In this document: in pieces, positions 25,004 through 36,592 of the stretch
How positions within the stretch are numbered: position 1 is the stretch's first letter
Layout: the number at the start of each line of letters is the position of its first letter
DNA from: Spirodela intermedia
Lineage: Eukaryota > Streptophyta > Magnoliopsida > Alismatales > Araceae
Direction of reading: 5' to 3'
NCBI GenBank assembly: GCA_902729315.2
Contig: LR746264.1
Coordinates: 1,845,378 to 1,909,377, forward strand
Length of the DNA: 64,000 nt
Program-made: the position numbers and the translations under genes
Notes under the pieces: generated by a model
Database searches by the model: none
What the model was told of the DNA's origin: nothing
The model's input: the letters and a program-made list of their open reading frames with translations, nothing else

Positions 25004-27278
25004 TAATTATTTGTGGACAGCTAAATCTAGAGAAAATATTATTTTGAACATATTTAATGACCACCTTATGATCGCTAGATGTAGTGGAGATTGTTTCTAT
25101 CCACTTAGATGCATAATCCACTACTAATAAGATGTGTTCATTTCCTAGAATAGAAGGTAGAAATGGACCACAAAGTTAATTTCTCAAATGTTAAAGAGCT
25201 GTACTACTAGAATGAGGTGTAGTGGCATTGCATCCTATTCAGAGATGTTAATTGCTGTTTGACACTTAGTACAAATCTAGCAAAAGTGATAGATATCTTT
25301 GAACAATGCAAGCCAATAAAAGTCACATTATAGGACCTTGAAAATAGTTTTCTTACTAGAGGAGTGGCCACTAAATGTAGAAGAATGGTAGTACTCTAAA
25401 ATATTTAATTGTTCTTCTTGTGGTATGCAATGTTGTAGTACTTGGTCAAGCCCTAGGTAAAATAATTCTGATTCATTCTAGAAGTAATGCTTGACTTTAG
25501 AAAATAAAATGTCCTCATATTTAGCCTATAATTTTCAAATTTTCTCTTTGACTAAGTAGCTGATGAAATGAACATACCAAGGTGGATTGGTTCTTGTCAG
25601 TAACATGAGGTGTACATCAAGAAAAGTATAATGTTGAGTATTTTCATTATTTCTAATCCATGAAAAATGATCTACTATATATTCTCACATCTATTTTTGT
25701 CCTTCATCTCTAGATCAAATTCTTGTAGTATGAGAATACATCTAGTTAGCTTGGGTATTGTCTCTTTTTTCATTAATAAGTATCTTAGTGTAGTTTGATG
25801 TGAGTATACTATTACTTTTACTCTTAATAGGTATGATTCAAGTTTCTTGAGAGAAAACACAATAGCTAGAAGTTCTTTCTCTATGGTCGTATAATTTAAC
25901 TGAGCTTCATAAATCATTCAACTAGCATAATAATGACCATATATAATTTATTTATTTTCTATCATAAAACTACACATATAGCATAGTTAGAAGCATCACA
26001 TGATCTTGAAGGGTAGGGACCAATTAGAGTGTCAATTATTACTTTTTTAATTGTGACAAATGCTTCAAAAGCATGAACGTTGAATTAAAATATTGCATTC
26101 TTGGCCAATAACATAGTTAATGGTCTAGAGATTTTTGAAAAATCTTTGACAAATTGATAGTAGAAACTTGTGTGGCCAAGAAATGATCTCAACTAAATGT
26201 AGATGGTGGAGGTAAATTAAGAATGGTTTCAATTTTAGCTGGATTTACCTCTATACCTCATTCACTGATCACATGACCCAAGAGAACTTATTTTACCATG
26301 AAATATGTGTTTTTCCAACTTAGAACGAGAGTCATTTGAATATTTCTCATCAAAAGCTTTTTCATATTGTTTCTTTAAATGAGTCATTGAACACTAAGAA
26401 GTCATCTATAAATACATCAAGGTAATCTCCAATCATATCTGAAAATATAGCTATCATTCATTGTTGCAATGTTATCGGGGCATTGCATAGGCCAAACAAC
26501 ATACATTTGTACACAAATGTTTCAAATGGACATGTGAATGTAGCCTTCTCTTACTCTTTTAGGTATATAACAAGTTAATTATACCCAAAGTATCCGTCAA
26601 GAAAAAAATAGTACTAGCCAACTAATTTCTCTAAAATCTGATCAATGAAAGTAGGAAACAAATAGTATTTTTTTGGTCACTAGATTTAGTTTTCAAAAGT
26701 CTATACATACCCTCTAACCCGTAGGTAGTCTAATCTTTCGTTCCTCTCTTTTCTCATTTTGAATTATCATTAGGCTAGATACTTTAGTACCACTTGAGTG
26801 GAACTAACCCATTGATTGTCAAAAATGGCATATATCATACTTACATTCAATCATTTGATTATGTTCTTCTTCACTACTTCTTTCACGTTTGGGTTTAGTC
26901 TTCTTTGCATCTCCCTACTTAGTTTAACATTTTCATCAACATAGATATGATGCATGCATATTTTGGGGGTTATACTTATTAAATATGTCATGGTTCAACT
27001 TAATACTTTTCTGTACTCATGTGAAACTTTTATGACTTGATCCTCTTGATGTTTGGATAAATTAGAAGTTAGAATGATTGGTAATATACCATTGTTCTGT
27101 AAATAAGTATATTTCAACAAGTCAGGTAATGGTTTGAGGTCTAATATTAGAGAGTTCTGAAAAGATACATCTATCTCATCTGCATGAGTTGGGGATAAGT
27201 TATTTTCTAGATTGCGGCTAAGTACCCTAAGGATCTCTACCAACATATTCACCTCATCCTCCTCTTCACATATGGATA
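25004..27278 (-). pseudogene. gypsy pol: reverse transcriptase, RNase H and integrase N-terminal half
   Basis: Minus strand, from high to low coordinates. 27252-26995 is the pre-RT linker (LKPLPDLLKYTYLQNNGILP). Near 26490, LFGLCNAPITLQQ is the RT fingers motif (PFGLCNAPATFQR in relatives). Near 26420-26390, YLDVFIDDFL is the RT catalytic xDD box. 26280-26150 holds the thumb/connection (GIEVNPAKIETI). 25917-25675 is RNase H (AQLNYTTIEKELLAIVFSLKK). 25300-25010 is the integrase zinc-binding end and core start (VDYASKWIETISTTSSDHKVV). Multiple stops and frameshifts show it is dead. Confidence 0.85.
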
Positions 27279-27283
27279 CTTAG

Positions 27284-29036
27284 TGATAACATGCTAATTT
27301 CACTTATTAATAGGAGTTATTATACATGCATTACATGATTATATTATTATAATTAGTATGTTATTAAGGTTAATTTATAGATTATGAATTTCATATGAAT
27401 GATTAATTTTAAAGTATAATAAACCAAATTGATGCATGTGCATTGGATCATGAGATAAGTTATCATCCAATTTTAGTGAATAAATTATCATCCAGTTATT
27501 ATTATGAGGTTTAATTGAACAGTTTTAAACTTTGATTAATTAATCATAATCTATATTTTTTTATGATCTATCATTTATTTCCTAAGTCCTAAAGTTATCT
27601 CATGTGTAATTAACTTATAATCTAGAGAGAGATGACTTACCTATGTAATTATTTTCTCTATTTGATTAAAAAGACATATTAATTATTTTTATTAATTTAA
27701 TATAGGCTTAATAGGCCCATGAACCTATTAGAAGACCCACAAAAACCAAGGCCTATGGGCCTTAGGAGAGGAAGCCCACCACTAAACGAAGGGGGGCACC
27801 CCTCTAAATGGGGAAACCACCCACCTTCCTCCTTTGAAGGAGTCAAAGGGGGTAGGTGGCCTCTTCTCATTGGCCACACCCCTCTCTCTCATTAGGCAAT
27901 GCTTGAGACAATATCAGCCCCTCTATCAGCCCAATCCAAGGGCTGAGATAAGTTTTGGGGTGAGGGAAGGTGAGAAGAGACCTTAGGAGCTGCCCACCTC
28001 CCCTAGGCTGCCCTTGGAGAGAGGAATCTCATCCAAGGGCTGTGCACTCTCCTCTATGATCCAATGGTTGAGAATGGGCATGACTAAGAGAAGATAAAAG
28101 GTTATTTGAGGAGAAAGAAGATGATTCTTTACTTGGGAGAGTAAGCCACCTAGAGGAGAAGGGGAGCAAGTCCAAAAACTTTATCAAGTGAGGCATGTAT
28201 ATGAACTCTTGAGGAAGAATCCCATTGAAGCACTCTAAGCATTAACCAATCAGGCATATGTATTATATTTTATTTATGGTTTATGAACCTCTTTAAGTTT
28301 TGAATAAATGAGTTTTATTTCCTTATTGTATTATCTTTTTCTTGAGACCTTATTGGTGAGAAAGAGCTGATCTTGTTGAAGAGTAGGTAAGGCTTCGGTT
28401 CTTTGATCCCTAGAGCGACATTAGGCTGATCTTAGGATAAAATCTAATCCTTCTACCCTTTCTCTACTCCCCTTGATGTATGTGGATTTCTTGATTTATC
28501 AAGAGTGAGCAAGGTAGGATAGATTTATGATACTTTTTAAATCCTTCTTTTAATCCTTCTCCTTCCATGTTATTTTGGTCCTTTGATTCATCAAAGTTGA
28601 GTATTGATTGGAAATAAAGAGGGATTAGGAGAGATTAGGAAGTAGTTTAAGAGTAGATTAATCTCTTTTAATCTTTTTATTAATCTCTTAGGTTACATTG
28701 GAGGATCTAAAAGATTAGAGTCTTCATTTACACACACTAAGATTAAGAAATTCACCATCATCTCACACTTCATCATCTATGTTTTATCTAATTTTTCTTA
28801 TCTTAATGATTGAGAAATCATCAAAAGAAGATTCATCTATCCTATTTTTAGTGTGCCTAAGTCAACTCTCTTTTATCTTCTCATCTCATTCTTATTTAAA
28901 GTCAACGATGTAATCATATCATTAAATTCATCATAGATTAGATAATTCCTTATGGTTTGAGTTTATTTTCCACTACACTCATTAGTTATATCTCATTGTA
29001 AATTTAGTCTATAAATAAGATTATGGACCTTCCTTA
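27284..29036. mobile_element. 1.75-kb LTR-like insertion between gypsy protease and RT
   Basis: Gypsy text stops at 27279 and resumes at about 29041. The inserted block starts TGATAACATGC on the plus strand and ends near GACCTTCCTTA. Short flanking repeats CTTAG (27279-27283) and ATTAG (29036-29040) differ by one base, compatible with a decayed 5-bp target duplication. It has no protein frame. It carries a GC-richer middle (27710-28020), a TATAAATA (about 29011-29018) and an AATAAA-type signal (about 28301-28307). A solo LTR is the simplest reading. Exact ends are uncertain by a base or two. Confidence 0.5.
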
Positions 29037-29040
29037 TTAG

Positions 29041-31002
29041 CGACAATTTAGAGTAATCATTTAGCTACTCTAAACATAGTTATTGGTATGGTTTGCCTCT
29101 TAGAGGTGAGATCCACAATTTTTGAAACATAATTAATATTGACCTTGATAGTTGCTAAGAAAGGTTTCCCTAATGTTATAGGCATTTGTTTGATCTCATA
29201 GGAGGTAAGCATATGATTTCATTTCTTTCAACTCAAATTTCTCATATAGTGATGTAGGCGTAAGATTTCTATTAGCCCCTAAATCAAATAGAACACTCTC
29301 AAAAGTAACCCCCCCTCATATCACATGTAATCAACAATGAATTTGAATCTCTCTTCTTCTTCTATGAAAACTCATTTAAGATTATAATATTAATATTTTT
29401 TGAAAGATTGACTCTTATAGGTTCTTTTCATTGGGTATGAAGTTCCTTAAGAAATTTAGCATACGTAGGGATATGTCTAATAGCATCTATCAACAGAATA
29501 TTGACTTGAATATTCATAAATATCTTCATCAACTCTTCATTTTCAACAACCTGCTTTTTTAGTTTTGATTGAAGAGCTGTGGGGAAAGGCACAAGAGGTT
29601 TGGTAGTGCTTAGGCTCTTTTGTTCTTGGTGGCCCTACATTGTCCTCATTGTGGATTTCTCATTGGTCATGAAAGGATCATTATTGACATCTCATTCTAT
29701 GATGGAAGGTTTTTCATCTCCTTGAAATGGGTCTTGGGTTAGTAAAGTATGTTCTTGATAACTTCAATAGTAAGATGTGAGTCTCCTACCACTTTTCAAC
29801 TCCTAAGGTTTTCATTTCTTTACTACTTTCATATTAAGGTGTTATGGATGAGTTTGTTAAATTATTTTGTGAAATCACAAGAGGTAGGGAAAGAAGAGCT
29901 GGGATCTTGGTTGGTGAAGAAGTGAATCCAATAGGATGGAAATGCCTATGGTTGCTCATTGGCTGATTAAGAAGCTGACCTCCTCCCTTCGTGAATTTTT
30001 CTTAGCAATCCTCCCTAACTCTTTTTCTTGCCTCAACATGTTCTGATGAAGATTACTTTTTGCTCTAACAGTTGTGCTATCAATTGAGATTGTCCTTGGT
30101 AGAGTTGAGTCAACATTTAGTTGCTATAATACTAGTCCTATAATGGGCTATAATTTTACTATGCATATAAGTAATTTTGGTTTCTTATAATTTTAAGATG
30201 GTCTCAATGATTGAAAGGAACAAAATTCTATAATTTTAAGATTGGGCTATAATTTTAATATGTCTATAAGTCTGATTGAAAGGAACAAAATTCTAAGATG
30301 GTCTCAATGATTGGTTGTGTAGAGCTGGTTTCTAGATTTTTTGATTTGGCCATGGTTTCTAAGAAGTGCTATGTTCAAATTTTAGATTGAGAGTTGTAAT
30401 GGTTAGGTTAGGTTCTAAAGCTTACTAGGTTGAGTGTACGTTGCATTTACCTATTCCTTCATTATTCCAAGTAGGGACAATTTTGATCTAATGCATGTAA
30501 TTTGAGCAAGTCAAGTGGACAATCTACAAAGGTTGTGGTTGAGATCTATAAGGAAGTTCAAATATGATTAGTTTGAACGATCTCCCATGCAATTTGTTTT
30601 TGGTGTAAGAAATTTAGTTAATTTGGAGAATAAGAACTCTATCACATTGTGGTAATCTTCAATAGAACTTTTTAATAGATTGCAGCTTGTGAATGAAATA
30701 AGAGTTCTACACATATATTCAGAAAAGAACACTTAATGAAATAAAAATATGTGTATATATATTTTTGGCTAAGAAAATCAAATAAGACTAAACAAGAAAT
30801 CAAAACTAGAGTTTAGATTGTGATACTGTTAACTTTTGATTCCTTTGAATTCTTCTTTTGACTTTCTCTATATTTATACTCCCCCTCCCCTTTTTTTCTT
30901 TTGATAAAAATGATGATATGGAAAATCAGAAAACAAAAGTAAAGAGATGAATTCAACTATTTAAAAAAAAAAACTCAAACTGAAGCATAATTGTGCAGCC
31001 TC
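29041..31002 (-). pseudogene. gypsy gag and protease region (degraded)
   Basis: On the minus strand near 29310-29240 the frame gives VLFDLGANRNLTPTSLYEKF, the retroviral-type aspartic protease region of gypsy elements (DLGAS-N-LLP-SVYEKF), with D-L-G-A at the active site. Upstream to about 30.9 kb the DNA lies where gag should be, but frames are short and I saw no firm gag motif. Short duplications occur at 30130-30310. All frames are broken. Confidence 0.6.
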
Positions 31003-31020
31003 TCCCTAGCAACAGTGCCA
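31003..31020 (-). other. primer-binding site of the gypsy element
   Basis: The minus strand reads TGGCACTGTTGCTAGGGA, close to TGGCGCCGTTGCCGGGGA, the tRNA-Asp-type primer site known from Athila/Tat elements. It follows an AT-rich LTR end (CATCA plus a five-base spacer) and leads into the gag region. This fixes the element's direction and its 5' LTR end near 31026. Confidence 0.6.
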
Positions 31021-31559
31021 TAAATTGATGATCTTTTTGTCATTGTAGTATAAGACAATCAATTTAATTATAAAAAACTAAATTTTATTAAAATTAATAT
31101 TTTAATGTAGCTCAAATGTACAATGAAATTAAGTCAATCCACAAGGAGAGGTACAAGTTATGCATCAACTAGTATTTTCTTGCTTCAAGAAAATGGAAAA
31201 TGAGAGAATAAAATGAATAAAGTTTATGATGTTGACATGATGAATTGCAAGAACTTAGGGATGGATTAGTAAGGTTTGGGGTAGCCCCAAAATTACTTCA
31301 ATTGCACTCCAAAGGTTGTTCCAGCTTACTCTTAAGTCCAAATCACTGACCAATGCGACCCCTCCCCTTTGACACCAAGGATTAGCAGCCTGCTACAGAG
31401 GTTGTCATGTTCCATGGTTCATTCTCCTACAATTCATCCACTTTTCACTTGGATGAGTTCAAGGGTTGAATCCTATAAAAGCTAAAGTGCACGCACATAG
31501 GGATTGAGACTAGACCTGTTGTCTGTCACCCAACAACGACGGAAAAAGAATGAAGTGAG

Positions 31560-32236
31560 AAAGTAGAAAGAGTGGATTGATAGAAAGCAGATATAGAGAG
31601 AGGGGCAGAGAGAGAGAGAGCAAACATGGAGAGAGAGGGCGGAAAGAGAGTGGAAAAAGGGAGTAGAGAGAAAGAGAGCAAAGTTGGAAAGAACGAAGAG
31701 AGAGAGAAGAGCGGGAGAGGGTAGAGAGATAGAAGAGAGCAAGAGTGAATAGAGAAAAAGAGATAGATGAAAGAGAGAGAGGGCAGGGAGAATAGAGAGA
31801 ATAGCGAGAGGTCAAAAAAATAAAGAGAGCAGAACGGAAGAGCAGAGAGAGGAGAGCGGGAGAGTGCGGAGAGAGGGAAGAGAGCGGGAGAGAACAGAGA
31901 GAAAATAGGGCAGAATGGGAGAAAAAGAGAGAGAGAGAGGAGAGCGGAAGAGAGCGGAAATAGGGAAGAGAGCGGGAGAGAGCAGAGAGAAAATAGGGCA
32001 GAATGGGAGAAAAACAGAGAGAGAGAGAGAGAGAGAGAGGAGAGCGGCAGAGAGCGGAAATAGGGAAGAGAGCGGGAGAGAGCAGAGAGAGAGAGAAGAG
32101 AACGGAAGAGAGTAGAGAGAGAGAGAGAAAGAGAAAAGAGAGCGGAAGAGAGCAGAGAGGGAGAAGAAAGTGGGAGAGGGAAGAGAGTAGGAGAGAGCAG
32201 AGAGAAAATAGGGCAGAATGGAAGAAGGTTAACTAG
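31560..32236. repeat. purine-rich GA minisatellite array within the gypsy 5' region
   Basis: About 680 bases are almost purely purine on the plus strand (GAGA, GAGCGGGAGAG, GAAAATAGGGCAGAATGGGAG units). A compound unit of about 88-100 bp beginning GGAGAGCGG starts at 31851, 31939 and 32039. The minus strand stays open as a 264-codon serine/leucine/proline frame (31526-32320), a by-product of the TCTC repeat and not a protein. The array lies in the LTR or leader of the minus-strand gypsy element. Confidence 0.85.
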
Positions 32237-32446
32237 ATTCTCACCACGATCCCCATTTTTATGGTCAAAATTTGTCAAAAATATGAAAGCTTCAAAAAAC
32301 AAAATATGACTGATTGTCAATTAATTTTAATAGAGTAATATGGTGATTACCTCGATTTTACTTTATGACAAAAATATCATGTATTATCAAGAACATAGTC
32401 AACTCAATAGTGATTCTAATGTTCAATGAATTATTAATATACTTAA

Positions 32447-34192
32447 TGTGACTTAGTCGTTGTATAGTAAATCACATAAATTTAAAATTTATAAAACTAG
32501 AAAATACTAATTTTCACATATTTAAAAGTATTTTTGAACAAATATATTAATTATGATTCAATAAAATTTCCAAAAATAGTAGTAATTTTTCAAATCAATC
32601 ACAAGAATATAATATAATATCGGATAATTTTTTAAAACTTTTCTCAAAGAATATAATTTTTTATAAATTTTATACTAAGAGGTAAAAATTAAATATAATT
32701 AAAATTTACAAAAAATGAAAATAAGGGTGCGGATGTCAGAATGACGTCAACGCCCGACGAACGCGAATCGAGTAGAAACAGAGTTCCACTTGGTGATTTT
32801 TACTTAAGTGATTACAGACGATTTAATTCATCAAATTAAGATCTATAAAAACTAAAAGAATCGTAATTAAATGAAGTATAGCTTGGTAAATTTAAATCAC
32901 ACAAATTATCACTAAATGAAGTGAAAATTAAGTTGAAAGTAGAAAAATAAAGTTTCGGTGTTATGACGATGATGTGTTAGTGATGCATTAGAATCTTGAG
33001 CATTTGAGAGAATCATCATGCAGTGTCCACAGCCTCAAAGGATTTTCTTAGACAAAGATGACGTGGGTAATCTCTAGATCTCCTTGTGAAGTCTAGAGAT
33101 CAAGGAAATGAGTCGTCGAATCATCTCCAACAACTGTCACTCGGTGGAACAGAAAAACTGCGACTTTGTGACTCTCAGGCGGCTGTCACCCAATAGAGAA
33201 GAGCTAGATGGAGGTGGGGTGTGTGTTAGGGAGCTTTATCCTCAAGTTTACGCAACAAGAGAAGGCTCTTCATTGCATTTGGTATGCTCTCAAGAGGTGA
33301 CGACTTGTTTCTTGACAGATTGTCATGTTCTCGATGACGGCTTATTCTTTGATTAATCAGAGATGATTTACTCAATGAATTCGTGATCCTTTTATCATGA
33401 ATCATTCAACAATTTTAGTAACAATACTCTGTGAATCACGTTGATAAGATTTTCGTCAATGATCTAGCGATTATAATAGCTTAATTCTTCACCGATGATC
33501 TACATAAAAAATGCGATAATCAAATAAAAATACAAGTTTTGGCTCTAGGAGGATTCGAACCTACGTAGGTTGCTTGCCTACATGTGAAAGATTGAAATAA
33601 ATATTTTAATATCATTATCAAGTGATGTCATCATAGTATATCTCTATTATAACTAAGAAGTAATTTAAGTATTAAAATCTTTGAAGCCTTTTGAAGGAAG
33701 ATGTGACATGAGTTTAGTCTCACATTACTTGTGCATAGAAGTTTTGAGTAAATATAGAATAATATCACATTTACAAGTAATGAGTCCCTTTTTCCTACAT
33801 GTACGACTACTTCTTGTCCCACAGTCAATTGGCCATTGGTGATGTGGAAAGGGAGTGGTGCACATGTGCCCTCATCAATCGTAGCCGCTCGAGCTCCTAC
33901 ACGCGGCTCTTTCTGATTGCGCTTTTGACTTGCTTGTGGGCCCAATTAGTCGGTGGGTCCCCCTTTGTTGCTATATTTTTATTTTAATTTCTTTTTCTTC
34001 ATTTATCTCAAAAATAGGATTATAAAAATTATATAAATTCATAGAAAATTATATAATTAGCTAAAAAATTATATTAATTAATTAAAAATCACTTTTCATA
34101 ATTTAACATAAATATAAGTCTATTTATCATGAGTTAATACTAAAAATATATTATTTATTAATTATTAACTCATGATAATTAAGACTTGTCAA
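32447..34192. repeat. 1.75-kb dispersed repeat, copy 2
   Basis: Same sequence family and orientation as 23226-24996, with many substitutions and a gap of about 50 bases in the segment after 'gacgtcaacgcccgacgaa'. Ends match copy 1: TGTGACTTAGTC and AAGACTTGTCAA. Flanks TACTTAA (32440-32446) and TACTAA (34193-34198) differ by one T, consistent with a decayed 7-bp target duplication. A GGATTCGAACC box (about 33551) is a perfect tRNA-type B-box on the minus strand, but no tRNA fold surrounds it. It sits in the gypsy leader/LTR side or next to it. Confidence 0.7.
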
Positions 34193-36120
34193 TACTAATA
34201 TACATTTGTGTGTGTTTCTATGTTTAATCATAGTAATCTCTTGTGCTTCTTATATATAACACAAAATCTCAATTGAAAGTTGAAGATTAAACATGTTATG
34301 TAGTGATTGAATGCTAATTAATCTAAAAGTGCATGATCTTGGGACCTTAGGGTGATACTTATAATTGAAGTGGTAGCTATAATGAGATTAAAAGGGATGA
34401 AACATGACCAAAATTAGTATATGAGAGAACATAATGTATGTAGAAAATCTCATATATATCTAGAAACTAAATAATAGTAAGACTCTAAGACTCTACTTTA
34501 TTCAATATAAATTTTTTAATTCATTTTTTAGTGTTCACAATTGAAATGATAAATATAGTTAGAATAGATGCTTACCACATTAATTAGTTTGCCTAAATGA
34601 AAATTCTACTTTTTCTATATTCAAAGTAGAAAAACACATTTTTTCCAGGTTAAAAAATTGGTCTACATAGAGGCTCTTTCTAGATGATCTATTAGTTTCA
34701 AGGACTTATTGAGAGAATGTTGAGAGTGGTAATATGGAGACATTGGTTGTTGATAAATCGTGTGGTAGTTTGTCCTCTTGTCAATGACTATTTGAGAGCA
34801 TAATGCTATTATTTCTTGAATCAAATGAGATGTAGCTCTTTTGTGCAATAATGGTACAATATAGGTGATAATTATTTACTAAGTTTTCACCATCTTTTGA
34901 GTTTCATCATACTTAGGCCATCTTCTTGGGGAAAATGGGGTGAAAACTATAAGATGATATTAAGATTTGTGGCATGTTATTATTATGAAGCCTCTCACTA
35001 TAATCTAATGTACGTATATGCTTCCTATGCTTGATGTCTTCTTGTTCTACACAATACTAATGAAAATGAGTGGGATACTTTATGGCTCAATAACAATGTT
35101 CTTATTGGTTCATTATTTAAAATGTTTCAATTTTTATGGATATTTTTCCAAAATGTAGAATATTTTTTCCTCACACTTTTCAATGATGAAAGAAATCTGT
35201 GGAAGGATTCCATTTTGATAGTCTACTCACATAAAATGATTCACCCTTGACTTAAGATGTCAATAGGTTAACCCAAACCTTGTTGATCCAAGGTTATGCT
35301 CTAATGAGGGCTGGGTCCTCATGGGACGTCAAAAAAGCCTGAAATTTTGACCCGATATGGTTATGGAATATTTGTTTCATTCCTAGAACATTCTATGATT
35401 TTTAGACATATAATTTTTGATTGAAACTAGGATTCATGATTCTAGGTGACATGGTTCTAACAAAGCACTTGTGCTCTATGACAATCAATAAGAATCAATG
35501 TAGATGTTAGGTGATTTAAGTCTCTCTTGTAACCATTATGTGGTATCCCTTATTTAGAATGTCTATAGTTCACTCTATGCTTCATCTGCTTGGAAAAGTA
35601 TTTATATTCATTAAAGGTGAGATGTCTACAAATTTTAATTTGGAGATGGAGGCCTTGAATATTAACTCCTGAATACAATTTCTTGTTAGACATTAGACTC
35701 ATCTAAGACATCTGTTTACAAATTGGTAGCACTCTCTCTCTCTTGCAAAAATAATAAATATATTTATTCTCAACATATGTTTAGATGATATCTATGGTAG
35801 GATATGATCTGTGTTCATGCACTTCTTATGTCGAAACCAGGTTATAATTAGAAAATTGGATTTTCCTATTTATTTTTCAAATCTCAATTTGAAGATGAAT
35901 GCCTTTTTCTAAATTGTCATATTGGAAGTAAATATGTGATCCATGAATAATTGAATTCTTGGGTAAAATTGAATCGCAAGAAATTTCCTCGAAATCATGA
36001 TAATAACCATTTGATGATCATAATTTTAAGATGTTCTTATCAAATGGCCAATCGATAGCTGATCCCTCTAGATAACGGCTCAGATTTTCTACTTTGGGTA
36101 ATACCCATACCTTTAGAAAT
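34193..36120. other. AT-rich intergenic region
   Basis: No gene or clear transposon domain. It may hold part of the gypsy 5' LTR displaced by the repeat insertion, but I found no second copy to compare. Open frames are short and AT-biased. Confidence 0.45.
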
Positions 36121-36592
36121 GAATGAGGGACACACTCGATCAGATCAGATCAGATCAGACCAGATCGGTCGAGGACCTGGTGCCCAATTCCGTCCACTCA
36201 TGGCTTCATCGGTCCCATGAGGGGACCCACCCGCTCAAAAGGGGATTTGCATTAATCGAAGAAGATTCAGCGTATCCTGAACCCGGAGGCACAGCAGACC
36301 GGAACCCACCCACTACCCGTCCTCCGCCTATCCGAGCCGAACCCTCGGGGGCTCTCCTAGCCGTCGATAGTGGCCAATCCTAAGGTCTAGATTCAAAGTT
36401 CCTGCGCGGCGGTGAAAGATCCCTGTTTGAGCCAACGGACCAATCAGAATCTAGAACTGCTCTCACTCTCCCTTCCGCGCGGAGTACAAGTACCACCCCA
36501 CCGGCCTCTTCATCTCCCTCCATCCCCCGCCGCCGCTGCTCCGCCGGGCACCGCCGTGTCTAGCTGATCCGCCGCCGCCGCCGCCCGAGAAG
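36121..36592 (+). promoter_or_regulatory. histone H1 promoter and 5' leader
   Basis: GC rises here. A GATCA pentamer is repeated about five times at 36138-36167. A CCAAT box lies at 36440-36444 within 'ggaccaatcagaat', about 150 bp before the start codon. The last 100 bases are CT- then GCC-rich, as in plant leaders. No clear TATA box. Regulatory roles are inferred from position. Confidence 0.4.

Larger units (their letters stand above)
22640..32446 (-). mobile_element. decayed Ty3/gypsy retrotransposon (Athila/Tat-like), minus strand, with nested insertions
   Basis: Going down in coordinate on the minus strand: a leader/LTR remnant (32446-31021) containing a GA-rich array; a primer-binding site (31020-31003) resembling the tRNA-Asp-type site of Athila/Tat elements; a gag-like region; protease near 29300; reverse transcriptase 26.8-25.9 kb; RNase H 25.9-25.7 kb; integrase from 25.6 kb, resuming at 23.2 kb and ending near 22.65 kb. 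It is interrupted by a 1.77-kb repeat (23226-24996) within integrase and a 1.75-kb insert (27284-29036) between protease and RT. Stops and frameshifts are everywhere, so it is inactive. A 3' LTR matching the 5' side was not found, so one end is lost or too diverged to see. Confidence 0.75.

Noticed and set aside
31526-32320. 264-codon Ser/Leu/Pro open frame on the minus strand
   Set aside because: It is the translation of a TCTC-rich repeat array; composition is repeat-driven and it lies in retrotransposon leader DNA.
33545-33575. tRNA gene at the GGTTCGAATCC box
   Set aside because: No acceptor stem, anticodon arm or A-box can be placed around it.
23226-34192. Reading 23.2-34.2 kb as one large LTR element bounded by the two 1.75-kb repeats
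   Set aside because: The left repeat splits integrase, whose C-terminal half lies outside it, and each repeat has its own flanking duplication. The primer-binding site is at 31.0 kb, not beside the repeat.
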